Shown piece by piece: positions 26,004-33,753 of a DNA stretch of 64,000 bases. The stretch is from contig NZ_JAVBXR010000022.1 in assembly GCF_030824455.1 (NCBI RefSeq), positions 1-64,000 of the forward strand. The letters run 5' to 3'. The notes under the pieces are model-generated. The model had not been told where the DNA came from and did no database searches. It was given only the letters and a program-made list of their open reading frames with translations. Made by a program: the position numbers and the translations under genes. How positions within the stretch are numbered: position 1 is the stretch's first letter; each line of letters begins with the position of its first letter. The stretch is from Desulfobulbus sp. GTDB taxonomy: Bacteria; Desulfobacterota; Desulfobulbia; Desulfobulbales; Desulfobulbaceae.

Positions 26004-26630
26004 ATGAACGATCAGGAAATAACCAAACAGGTTGACGAAGAAACCAGCTACATCCCACTCAAGGATCTTGAAACTTTGCCGGATGCAATTTTGGCGCAAC
26101 TCTACACAATGGGCGGCCAGCTGCCGGGGTATGGCGGGGGGGACAAGGTGCTTGTGCTCCTGGAGCCTGGCGAGTTCGTCATACGCAAGGAGTCCGCCGC
26201 CCACTATGGGGAATCCTTCCTGCATGCGCTCAACGATATGCGCCTTGATGCCAGCAGCATCAATACTGAGCATGCACACGCCGACGGTCCCGGTGAAACG
26301 GTGTTTTTCGATTTCAGGCCACCAGCAGGAATCCCTGCGGAACAGGCACGCGATCACCTGGAACAGATCGAAGACAACAACGAGGCCATCAGCGCAATCA
26401 CCATGGCCCTGAGCACCATCTCATTGTTGACGATGAAACCACGGTGCGAAACCTGTGGCCAGTGGCACGATATCCTTACCAACGGGAGAAATGTTGGTGG
26501 TCTGTACAGCGCCATCCATGCGCTCACAGACCATTCAAACCATCTCACTCATGAGGCCAGGCGCTGCCTTGTTGAACAGCGCAAAGAAGGGGAAACAGCG
26601 GGCGACGGGTCTCAACCAATCATTTCTTGA
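26004..26630 (+). CDS. Protein repeating the tape-measure C-terminal motif (208 aa)
   Basis: Residues about 38-82 (GGQLPGYGGGDKVLVLLEPG..., then EFVIRKESAAHYG, then LHALNDMRL) closely match the C-terminal segment of the preceding tape measure protein, including spacing. After this comes a helical part and a small CETCGQWH motif that may bind metal. It lies 25 bases after the tape measure gene with its own GAGG ribosome site. It may be a duplicated tape-measure tail piece or an accessory of the tail tip. Confidence 0.7.
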   Translation: MNDQEITKQVDEETSYIPLKDLETLPDAILAQLYTMGGQLPGYGGGDKVLVLLEPGEFVIRKESAAHYGESFLHALNDMRLDASSINTEHAHADGPGETVFFDFRPPAGIPAEQARDHLEQIEDNNEAISAITMALSTISLLTMKPRCETCGQWHDILTNGRNVGGLYSAIHALTDHSNHLTHEARRCLVEQRKEGETAGDGSQPIIS

Positions 26631-26644
26631 CAATTGCCCAACTT

Positions 26645-26747
26645 CCCGGCAAAGATAAGAACGCAAACGCAAAAAACGTTTGCCGGGTTTGGAAGCCCGA
26701 ACACCAGGCGGACGCACCGCCACAACTCCCAGTTCGGCGGTTTTTTT
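26645..26747 (+). terminator. Two hairpins ending the tail block
   Basis: CCCGGCAAA (26645-26653) pairs with TTTGCCGGG (26679-26687), a perfect 9-base stem with a 25-base loop. Then ACCGCC (26716-26721) pairs with GGCGGT (26736-26741) and runs into seven T (26741-26747), a good intrinsic terminator. They begin about 15 bases after the stop of the 208-residue gene. Confidence 0.65.
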
Positions 26748-26800
26748 GCGCCTTACGTTTGGGTGTAGTGCGTCAAATCATCATAGCTTGCTTTCTCTTT

Positions 26801-26876
26801 GGGGCGGCTATGTGGGAGGGGGAAACCCCTGCTGGTCCTGGTGCCGGTCTTCCAACCCACATAGTCCGCCCCTTTT
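26801..26876 (+). ncRNA. Strongly folded RNA element (ASH/immunity-region-like)
   Basis: Bases 26801-26816 pair with 26856-26872 with only one unpaired A, a 16-bp stem. The loop holds its own stem (AGGGG/CCCCT) and a GGT/GCC-rich part, and five T follow the outer stem. The plus frame across it encodes a WEGETPAGPGAGLPTH-like stretch which I associate, from memory, with the ASH/Icd-like regions of P4-type elements. In P4 the matching region gives a small immunity RNA. The fold is certain; the role is a guess. Confidence 0.5.
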
Positions 26877-26930
26877 TGCGTTTTACCGCGCAACAATGGG
26901 CTTAAAATCCCATGACATCAGGAGAACAAC

Positions 26931-27263
26931 ATGCAGCGCGCCACCACCACCCGCACCACCACAGCAAAAAAAGCAGTCACTTCCCCCAAAAAACAATCCC
27001 CACCTTTGGCCGATGATGGGCAGCACCACAACCCGCCCACCGATGCCGGGCCGCGTCTTCAACCGTTGCCACAAGCCCTGATAGTGGCCAACCAACTGCG
27101 CCGCATGGCCAAAGACCTGATCCTGCAGGCAGAAGCACTTGAGGCGTCGGTGCCTAGGCCACAGGCAGAGTGGGCGCCACGAAAGTATTCAATTCTTGGA
27201 GAAATAAAGTATCGCCCTGACAGCATTGACAAAATCATCCGGCAACAGCGAGGTGGGCAATGA
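26931..27263 (+). CDS. Unknown small protein (110 aa), first gene of the right operon
   Basis: Preceded by AGGAG. A Thr/Lys/Pro-rich N-terminus leads into a helix LPQALIVANQLRRMAKDLILQAEALEASV. That helix resembles the core of the 80-residue protein at 31535 (IVAAMLRGIGKQLIKLAERLEAEA), so the two are probably paralogues flanking the right replication module. The stop overlaps the next ATG. Function unknown. Confidence 0.65.
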   Translation: MQRATTTRTTTAKKAVTSPKKQSPPLADDGQHHNPPTDAGPRLQPLPQALIVANQLRRMAKDLILQAEALEASVPRPQAEWAPRKYSILGEIKYRPDSIDKIIRQQRGGQ

Positions 27264-27649
27264 TACCGTATTCAAAACACCCCCCCCACGCCACCGTTCA
27301 GGAAATAGGGTTTAGAAATGTTTTCGGAATGTTTATTTGGAGAAATAGTAATGACAACAACATGTCCTCCCGCCACCACCGCCACAACGGCAGCCACCCC
27401 CACGCCGCCCTTATGCCTCTTTTGCGGCATCTCCACAGCACCCTCGAAGTGCTTCGCGATTACGCCCTTCATCACTCCGGGGCAGATGACGACCCTATTT
27501 ACACCCGCATGGTTGACGTTATCGAATCTGTAGCCTCCATGGCGAACCGTTTCTGTGAACATGCCGGTGACCTAGAGTCAAAGCTGGTGGCAGATTTGAA
27601 GAAACTCAAAGCGATTGCCCAACGGGTTGACGGCAAGGTGCTGTCATGA
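27260..27649 (+). CDS. Unknown small protein (129 aa)
   Basis: The ATG at 27260 overlaps the previous stop (ATGA). The first 30 or so residues look irregular, while residues from about 52 onward form a good amphipathic helical protein (HLHSTLEVLRDYALHHSG... then VDVIESVASMANRFCEHA). An internal ATG at 27362 is an alternative start. It overlaps the next gene by four bases. No domain recognised. Confidence 0.6.
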   Translation: MIPYSKHPPHATVQEIGFRNVFGMFIWRNSNDNNMSSRHHRHNGSHPHAALMPLLRHLHSTLEVLRDYALHHSGADDDPIYTRMVDVIESVASMANRFCEHAGDLESKLVADLKKLKAIAQRVDGKVLS

Positions 27650-28338
27650 GCGCCACCGACCGCACCACCCCGGCCCTTGCTACAGCAGCAGCTAAACGCC
27701 GCCGCCAACAATTCGCACCCCAAACCGATGACGGGAGCCATCACGGTTTAACCAAAGCCAGCGACATTGCCGATGCCATAGCCATGGTGGACCGAGGCTT
27801 GGAACGTCTCCGCCGGCAGCGCGGTAAAAAGAACGCCGGCAAGAAAGGCAAGGCCAGGATTCCGCAATCGCAAGATATTTCTCTGACCCAAACGCTTGTA
27901 ATGGCTAAGGCACACTTGGAGGATTATCACCGCCAGGTCATGCAGCGGGCGACCGCCGACAGGAGTACGGCCGAGGGGACTTCATGCATTGACGCTGACA
28001 AAATCATGGACGGATTGAGCCCTGTTCACACACTAGCTGGGGAACAATTGCAAGAGCCTTACGAGCCCATCGACAAAGCCAAAGCCGTTGTTCGCATGCT
28101 CATGGGCTGCCAGGATGATGCAACCAGTGAATCCAGGCTTTACCCCAATGATGTTGCCTGGGGTCTGCTTCTCCTGTCTGACCTCCTGATTGAAGCAGGA
28201 AAACGGGCCGAGGGATACCAGGACCATTGCCATACCCTTTACGAGGAAATCAGCAAACGGATTGCGCCCTATTCTTTGGTAGGCCATGACTGCGGCGAGA
28301 CGCCCCATAGGGGAACGGCGCAGGAGGTGCAGCAATGA
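27646..28338 (+). CDS. Unknown protein (230 aa) with a repeated ~65-residue domain
   Basis: An Arg/Lys-rich N-terminal half precedes a C-terminal domain, EPYEPIDKAKAVVRMLMGCQ followed by a helix ending in YEEISKRI. The next gene carries a related domain (EPEEPLDKLNAVIHLISGCQ), so this is a tandem duplication. Start and stop overlap the neighbours by four bases each, indicating one tightly coupled operon. Function unknown. Confidence 0.68.
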   Translation: MSATDRTTPALATAAAKRRRQQFAPQTDDGSHHGLTKASDIADAIAMVDRGLERLRRQRGKKNAGKKGKARIPQSQDISLTQTLVMAKAHLEDYHRQVMQRATADRSTAEGTSCIDADKIMDGLSPVHTLAGEQLQEPYEPIDKAKAVVRMLMGCQDDATSESRLYPNDVAWGLLLLSDLLIEAGKRAEGYQDHCHTLYEEISKRIAPYSLVGHDCGETPHRGTAQEVQQ

Positions 28339-28730
28339 ACAGTCATACACCAGCAGCACATGCAGGCCAGGAACAACAAAGGGGGATCATCAGCACCAGC
28401 GAACTGTTATCCAACCTCCACCTGGGATTTGTGCACGGTGATCGCGAACCGGAAGAGCCCCTCGACAAACTGAATGCCGTCATTCACCTGATATCAGGTT
28501 GCCAGGATCCATCATCCGACAAGTTCATGATTAGCGAGGAACATATAGCGTGGGCGCTTTCGGTAGCGACGGATCTGATCAAGGAAATTCAGATGATAAT
28601 CAACGAGCATCGAGAACACCTCAGCACGACATGGGGGGAACTGGAACACCGCCTTAACACCTGCCACATACTTCCCCATGACCTCGCAAAATGGCCGCCC
28701 ATGAAAACGGGACAGGAGGGCCGGCCATGA
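28335..28730 (+). CDS. Unknown protein (131 aa), paralogue of the preceding gene's C-terminal domain
   Basis: Residues about 38-110 align with the C-terminal domain of the preceding protein: the same 'EP-DK--AV--L-GCQD' opening, an 'AW-L---TDLI-E' middle, and a helix ending 'EL-HRL'. It seems to be the domain alone with a short new N-terminus. Four-base overlaps occur at both ends. Function unknown. Confidence 0.68.
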   Translation: MNSHTPAAHAGQEQQRGIISTSELLSNLHLGFVHGDREPEEPLDKLNAVIHLISGCQDPSSDKFMISEEHIAWALSVATDLIKEIQMIINEHREHLSTTWGELEHRLNTCHILPHDLAKWPPMKTGQEGRP

Positions 28731-29053
28731 ACGCAATACAGCAGCCAGAAAAACCAACCGTGCTTTCCGCATCTGAACAAAGGGACGTTGAGGCGGCCGC
28801 AAACCGAATTCGAGAAATTGGAATATCTGTCGCCACGCTCGGAAAGATCATGTCCGCCATTCAACTGCAGCTCATCTTGGAAGAGGAACCAAGTGCGCCG
28901 TGCGGCGACTGCCAGATGCATGAAATCGTTAAGACACCCACCCTCTTTGCGCTGCAAACAGCCATCAAAGAGTTGGGTGGAATTGTCCATACCCTTGGCG
29001 ATAACATAGAGACCACCATTCATCACGCCCACCAGCGCAAGGGAAGCGCATGA
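28727..29053 (+). CDS. Unknown small protein (108 aa)
   Basis: Starts at the ATG at 28727, which overlaps the previous stop; the longer reading begins inside the previous gene. It is helical, with a CGDC motif in the middle (APCGDCQMHE) that may bind metal or form a disulfide. It overlaps the start of the second primase-helicase gene. Function unknown. Confidence 0.63.
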   Translation: MNAIQQPEKPTVLSASEQRDVEAAANRIREIGISVATLGKIMSAIQLQLILEEEPSAPCGDCQMHEIVKTPTLFALQTAIKELGGIVHTLGDNIETTIHHAHQRKGSA

Positions 29054-31239
29054 TGAATGCTATCGAAACGATAGGCCGCGCCCTGGGCGGCAAGCCAAAA
29101 CCGGGCGGCGGCTGGATGTGCCGTTGCCCGGCCCATGACGACAAGGAGCCCTCTTTGTCAATCGATCTGGGCGACAACCTGCGGCCGGTGCTGAAATGCT
29201 GGGCCGGATGCTCCAATCAGGATGTTATCAGCGCCTTGCGTGCCCGCGGACTCTGGCCCGAGCGTTTGCCGCTGACGGGGCGCGCTCAACCGGCACCAGA
29301 GAAACGAACCAAAGAGACAAGCAGCCAGCGGCGGCCGGATCGGGAGGCGGCCGCCGCCGAGGCTGTCCGACGGTGGGAAGCGGCCGGCCCGGCAAATCGT
29401 GACCACCCCTATCTTGCCGGCAAGGGCCTCGAAGGCCAAGGGCTCCGTCAGGAGGGCCGCCTGCTGCTGGTTCCAATGTGCGACACGGAGGGCGCGGTTT
29501 GCTCCCTCCAGACGATCAGCCAGCAAGGACAGAAGATGTTTTTGAAAGGCGGCGCCGTCTCTGGCCTGCTGTTCCTCCTTGGCGACCCGCCCGAACCAGA
29601 TTGGCCGATGTGCGTGGCTGAAGGCTGGGCCACCGGCGCGGCGATCCATGCCGCGACCGGCTACCCGGCGGCGGTGGCTTTTTCCGCCACAAATCTGACG
29701 CAGGTTGCCGGAATCATCCAAACGAAGCACCCCGGACACCAGATCATTGTCTGCGCCGACGATGACCTCAATCCGGATAAAGAGAACAACACGGGCATCG
29801 AGGCGGCCACTGCTGCCGCCATGTCTGCCGGCGGGTTACTGGCCATTCCTGGTATGGGCAAAAAAGCAGATTTTTGGGATCTGTGGCACGAACAAGGCCC
29901 TGACGCAGTACGGAAGGCGATTGCAGACGCCAAGCCGGTTGACGATGCAGCAGACTGCACAGACCATAATCCCGAACAAGAGGACCCGGCCGCCATGATT
30001 CGTTATCTGGCGGGGCTGTCAGCCCTCGAATACGAGCAGAAACGGCGCGCTGTTGCCGAGGCGTTGGGTGTTCGAGCCTCTGCCCTTGACCGGGCCGTCA
30101 AGGAGGCAGGAAAAAGCCAAAATGAAAGCATTCTGCCGTTTGATGAACCAGACCCGTGGCCAGAACCTGTTGAACCGAGCCAACTGTTGACCGACATTGC
30201 CGCCACCATCCAGCGGTTCATTATCTGTTCCACCGAGGTCGCCCACGCCGTGGCTCTTTGGTCCGCCATGACCTGGTTCATGGACGTGGTGCAGGTCGCC
30301 CCTCTGGCGATCATCACCGCCCCGGAAAAACGGTGCGGTAAGTCGCAGCTGCTGTTTCTGCTGGGGCGGCTTTCCGCCAGATCCATCACGGCAAGCAGCA
30401 TTTCCCCGGCGGCGCTGTACCGAGCCATCGACGCGTGGCAACCGACCTTGTTGATTGATGAAGCCGACGCCTTCCTGAAAGACAACGAGGAATTGCGCGG
30501 GATCATCAACAGCGGCCACACCCGGGATTCAGCGTATGTCATCCGTACCGTTGGCGACAACTTCACCCCCACCAAGTTCAACACCTGGGGCGCAAAGGCT
30601 ATTGCCGGAATCGGCCATGTTGCCGACACCATCATGGACCGATCAGTTATCCTGGAGCTTCGGCGCAAACTGCCCCATGAAGAGGTGGCCCGGCTCCGCT
30701 ACGCCGAGGCTGATCTCTTCGGCAACCTGCGGGCAAAGCTCGCCCGGTTCGCCGACGATTACGCCGCCATGGTCCGGCAAACCCGCCCGCCTCTTCCATC
30801 GTGCCTGAACGACCGGGCTCAGGACAACTGGGAACCCCTGCTGGCAATCGCCATGGTTGCCGGCGGCCATTGGCTGGAGATCGGAACCAGGGCCGCCATC
30901 AAACTGTCCGGCTGCGAGAGCGCGGCGCAAACCATCGGCGGTGAACTGCTGGCCGACATCAAGGAAATCTTTGAGATGAGGGATATAGACAGGATCAGCA
31001 CGGCTGATCTGATTAGGGCGTTGTGCGATGATGATGAAAAGGCCTGGGCGACCTACAACCGGGGAAATCCCATCTCGCCACGACAGCTGGCCAACAAGCT
31101 GAAAGGGTACGGCATTGCCAGCAATACGCTTCGCTTCCGGCATGCAGGCCTCGCCAAGGGGTATGAAAGAGAGCAATTCGAGGAGGCGTTTTCTCGGTAC
31201 ATACCGCCTCAACCTCCAGTTCTATCCGTAACAGCGTAA
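29050..31239 (+). CDS. DUF3631 primase-helicase of the right replication module
   Basis: A 729-residue protein unrelated in sequence to the primase at 17587. It has an N-terminal zinc finger (MCRCPAHDDKEPSL... LKCWAGCS), a TOPRIM-like part (MCVAEGWATGAAIHAA, later IIVCADDDLNPD), a P-loop-like ITAPEKRCGKSQLLFLLG, a Walker B LLIDEADAF, and the DUF3631 signature (DRSVILELRRKLPHEE, LNDRAQDNWEPLLAIA). Such proteins combine priming with helicase-type ATPase activity in plasmids and satellites. It is the last gene of a chain with four-base overlaps from 26931. Its stop lies inside the first repeats of the CGTAAC cluster. Confidence 0.88.
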   Translation: MMNAIETIGRALGGKPKPGGGWMCRCPAHDDKEPSLSIDLGDNLRPVLKCWAGCSNQDVISALRARGLWPERLPLTGRAQPAPEKRTKETSSQRRPDREAAAAEAVRRWEAAGPANRDHPYLAGKGLEGQGLRQEGRLLLVPMCDTEGAVCSLQTISQQGQKMFLKGGAVSGLLFLLGDPPEPDWPMCVAEGWATGAAIHAATGYPAAVAFSATNLTQVAGIIQTKHPGHQIIVCADDDLNPDKENNTGIEAATAAAMSAGGLLAIPGMGKKADFWDLWHEQGPDAVRKAIADAKPVDDAADCTDHNPEQEDPAAMIRYLAGLSALEYEQKRRAVAEALGVRASALDRAVKEAGKSQNESILPFDEPDPWPEPVEPSQLLTDIAATIQRFIICSTEVAHAVALWSAMTWFMDVVQVAPLAIITAPEKRCGKSQLLFLLGRLSARSITASSISPAALYRAIDAWQPTLLIDEADAFLKDNEELRGIINSGHTRDSAYVIRTVGDNFTPTKFNTWGAKAIAGIGHVADTIMDRSVILELRRKLPHEEVARLRYAEADLFGNLRAKLARFADDYAAMVRQTRPPLPSCLNDRAQDNWEPLLAIAMVAGGHWLEIGTRAAIKLSGCESAAQTIGGELLADIKEIFEMRDIDRISTADLIRALCDDDEKAWATYNRGNPISPRQLANKLKGYGIASNTLRFRHAGLAKGYEREQFEEAFSRYIPPQPPVLSVTA

Positions 31240-31428
31240 CAAGATCATAAAAACAGAGAAATACGGCGTAACGTCTTCCGTAACGCAACAGATTGTTACC
31301 GTAACAAGGGAGGATGGGGCCAACAGCTTGACGACTAAGGCGTTACGGATAAGAACAGTGTTACGGTAACGGTTACGTGTCGAATGTGTTGCAAATTATT
31401 GTATTTTCGTTTTTGTTACGCTGTTACG
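31227..31428 (+). other. Second repeat cluster, candidate origin of the right module
   Basis: CGTAAC or its complement GTTACG occurs at 31227, 31235, 31267, 31279, 31300, 31342, 31360, 31366 (as GTAACG), 31372, 31415 and 31423. This is about eleven copies in 200 bases, several extended to CGTAACA/TGTTACG. A short AT-rich tract lies at 31391-31414. The motif is different from the GGTGACA iterons. Direct adjacency to a primase-helicase stop matches the left module. The first two copies are inside the gene's last codons. Copies are in both orientations and not evenly spaced, so a regulatory role is also possible. Confidence 0.6.
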
Positions 31429-31534
31429 GATAGAGCCACCCTAGACAGGAAAGAACAAGGCGCAGGGGCAATGGAATCGAAGTCCACGATGAAAACAGAG
31501 TCGATATAGAATTGGCAAGCTCAAGGGAAGGGCA

Positions 31535-31777
31535 ATGACGACACAACAAAAAATAACGAGGCCGCCAAAAGATCAAGAGGCAAACAAGACGATACAGGGG
31601 TTGCCGACAGTCACAGAAGGTCAGATTGTAGCCGCCATGTTGCGCGGCATTGGCAAGCAGCTGATAAAGCTGGCTGAGCGGTTGGAGGCCGAGGCCATGG
31701 CTGGAAGGCCCCCAAAGGGGCCAAAGCAGCCCGTCGAAACAACCCGCGAACGGTTAAAACGGTTTGGCGTGCGATGA
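31535..31777 (+). CDS. Unknown small protein (80 aa), paralogue of the 26931 gene
   Basis: The ribosome site is GGGAAGGG. A short basic N-terminus is followed by the helix IVAAMLRGIGKQLIKLAERLEAEA and an Arg/Lys/Pro-rich end. The helix parallels that of the 110-residue protein at the start of the right operon. Function unknown. Confidence 0.6.
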   Translation: MTTQQKITRPPKDQEANKTIQGLPTVTEGQIVAAMLRGIGKQLIKLAERLEAEAMAGRPPKGPKQPVETTRERLKRFGVR

Positions 31778-31805
31778 TCACCGTTCCGCCCAAAAGGATA
31801 GAGAA

Positions 31806-31958
31806 ATGAAGATTGAGTCAATTGTCAGTAAGGGGCGCTTACACGCACCTGCAGTCACCAGCACAACAAGCACTCACTGCCCCCCTCAAAAAAAAATCAA
31901 ACCGAAACCGATAGGCAGGCTCTGGTTGCCAGATTATTACCAAAAATGCAAACGCTGA
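31806..31958 (+). CDS. Possible 50-residue protein
   Basis: The ATG at 31806 follows a weak GGATAGAG. The peptide is basic and Thr/Pro/Lys-rich with a RLWLPDYYQKC ending. There is no recognised domain, and it may not be a real gene. Confidence 0.3.
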   Translation: MKIESIVSKGRLHAPAVTSTTSTHCPPQKKIKPKPIGRLWLPDYYQKCKR

Positions 31959-32027
31959 TGCGGAGTTCATGGCCGCTTGTGTTTTTAGGGGTGGGGAAAA
32001 ACATCTAATTTCGTGACCACCAAATAA

Positions 32028-32044
32028 AAGTAACGTAGTTACTT
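32028..32044. promoter_or_regulatory. Perfect palindrome, operator-like
   Basis: AAGTAAC and GTTACTT flank a GTA centre (32028-32044). The core GTAAC is shared with the repeats of the second origin cluster, so the same DNA-binding protein might act here. Confidence 0.4.
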
Positions 32045-32072
32045 GATCTATCAGAGCGCCCCACCATCAAAA

Positions 32073-32297
32073 ATGAAAGATACCCTCCGGAACATACTCA
32101 AAGGCATCGGCTCCATTCTCGACATCATGCCCCCTTGCCAAAGCCACCGCAAGAGACCTCGCCCCAGGGTTTTGACTCCAGAACAAATTGACGAAGAGGC
32201 ATGGGCATTCATGAGGGGCACTTTCAAGAGGGAGGCAAAAGAGCCCCGAGCACCTGAACACCATCCCAAAGGTGATCATTCAGAAAACGAAAAATAG
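32073..32297 (+). CDS. Possible small protein (74 aa)
   Basis: Begins MKDTLRNILKGIGSILDIM, a short amphipathic helix, then a basic Pro-rich part, then EQIDEEAWAFMRGTFKREA. Composition is protein-like, but no ribosome site is visible before the ATG at 32073; a TTG at 32043 is the other possible start. No domain recognised. Confidence 0.45.
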   Translation: MKDTLRNILKGIGSILDIMPPCQSHRKRPRPRVLTPEQIDEEAWAFMRGTFKREAKEPRAPEHHPKGDHSENEK

Positions 32298-32598
32298 AGG
32301 CGGCCAATTTGCTTTGCGCAGCGGCAAACAGAGACGAAAGGAAACGTGAATGAATGCCGCCATCAAAAACTTCTATTCGACCAGGGTGAACAAGGGCAAC
32401 AGATGAGGTATGCACCCACGCCCGCCGCATACCGTTATTTCGTTACTTTGTTATTTCAAAACACTGTTATTTCTTTCTTGGTTTCTTCAGAAGTCGGGCG
32501 AAAGCCCGATCCCACAGCCAGCTTGGCGGCAATCCGACACCGAGAGCAACTCTAATTAACTACGGTGTCGTTGGCGACTGTGAAGACAGCTCCTAAAT
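32298..32598. repeat. Gene-free stretch with octamer repeats
   Basis: I see no convincing gene. The octamer GTTATTTC is at 32434, 32450 and 32466, and a variant GTTACTTT is at 32442, so the units keep an 8-base register. A small hairpin (CGGGC/GCCCG) lies near 32490-32510. Confidence 0.4.
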
Positions 32599-33741
32599 CT
32601 ATCTCTTTTCGGGGAGATAAGCGAGCAACCTGCTTGTGTTTGTGTGATATTTTCCATCTTTTCTTATGAGTAAATCCATAGCAACCAATTCGTCAAGGTC
32701 ACGCTTCAGAGTGGCCTGGGCAAGAACGGCGTACTCCTTGCTCGTTTCTGGATTCGCATACGCAATCTCATTCATATCAAACCAACGTGAGAGCGGCGCC
32801 GCCAACATCAAACTTCGCTTGCGCTTGAACACGCTTCTTTTTGTGTATTTGAAGTCTGCAAACGTCTCAAAAATATGGTTCCTCCAAAAGATTTTCAACT
32901 GGCCATCCTGTATGACTTCAAGGTTCTCCTCTAGCCCATCCCGAAAACCTTGTATTGCGTAAGCGATAAATTTTGTTAGGTCCCTTTCTTTCCTAGCATT
33001 ATTCAACTGTCGATAATACTCTGTTCTGGTCTGGTTGTAAAAATTCGAAAGAATATGAGAAACCACACTTGGTAGCCCTTTACGCAACAAGATGAAAAAT
33101 TCAACCAATCGACCGGTTCGCCCATTGCCATCTGCAAAGGGGTGTATCCATTCGATATAGACGTGGGTTACAATCGCCTGGATAACCGCTGTGCTGAAAT
33201 CTTGTTCGCGTGGATAATGGAAATCGATCAAAAGCCAATCGCAAAGCTTCTGCATTAATTCAGGAACATATCGATGTTCAGGGGCAAGGTAAGGTCCAAC
33301 TTGCCGGCGGTCCTCACGCCATTTGCCAGGAATTCCGTCAATATGTTCCCCAAGATTTTGCGTAATACGACGATGGAAATCTCTTACCAAATCGGGCGTG
33401 ATGAGCCATTCCTGCCCTTCCCTTACCACAGCTTTCAAGAGATGGTTGAATGCCTCTATGACGTTAGTGACCTCGATTTGTTGATATTGCCTACTTACAG
33501 GCAGCCGATCCCCCTCGTATATCCGCTCAATTTCTTCCTGAGTTAGAGTGTTCCCCTCAATGGCGGTGGTAGCCTGTGCACCTTTGATCAAAGAAAGCTG
33601 TAGCAACGTATCCCGATCCTTTGGCCGCAACGGGCTATTTGCGATAATCCTGCTCATCGCCTCGCATTCTCCCAGCTGATACTGAACTTTTGTGCTTATT
33701 TCCCAGTGTCTTCTAAATATGAGATGCGGATATCCTTCCAT
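32599..33741 (-). CDS. Fic/DOC family protein
   Basis: A 380-residue Fic protein. The N-terminal domain contains an inhibitory-helix motif TTAIEGN (the S/T-x-x-x-E-G/N class). The catalytic loop HPFADGNGRTGR is intact, including the catalytic His. A C-terminal winged-helix segment follows (YAVLAQATLKRDLDELVAMDLLIRK). Fic enzymes usually transfer AMP to target proteins and are held inactive by the inhibitory helix. It faces the rest of the element and has its own promoter region with a very long palindrome 13 bases upstream of the start codon. It is probably cargo of the element, with a possible defence or regulatory role; this is inference. Confidence 0.92.
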   Translation of the reverse strand: MEGYPHLIFRRHWEISTKVQYQLGECEAMSRIIANSPLRPKDRDTLLQLSLIKGAQATTAIEGNTLTQEEIERIYEGDRLPVSRQYQQIEVTNVIEAFNHLLKAVVREGQEWLITPDLVRDFHRRITQNLGEHIDGIPGKWREDRRQVGPYLAPEHRYVPELMQKLCDWLLIDFHYPREQDFSTAVIQAIVTHVYIEWIHPFADGNGRTGRLVEFFILLRKGLPSVVSHILSNFYNQTRTEYYRQLNNARKERDLTKFIAYAIQGFRDGLEENLEVIQDGQLKIFWRNHIFETFADFKYTKRSVFKRKRSLMLAAPLSRWFDMNEIAYANPETSKEYAVLAQATLKRDLDELVAMDLLIRKDGKYHTNTSRLLAYLPEKR

Positions 33742-33753
33742 GACAGCCCCCTA

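Noticed and set aside
26627-26905. 92-codon frame across the structured region
   Set aside because: It overlaps three strong hairpins and has no ribosome site; I treat the region as RNA structure, although the GAGLPTH stretch is discussed as a possible ASH-like signature.
32434-32473. Short GTTATTTC repeats considered as a CRISPR-like or origin array
   Set aside because: Units are only eight bases, without spacers and without a cas or initiator gene nearby.
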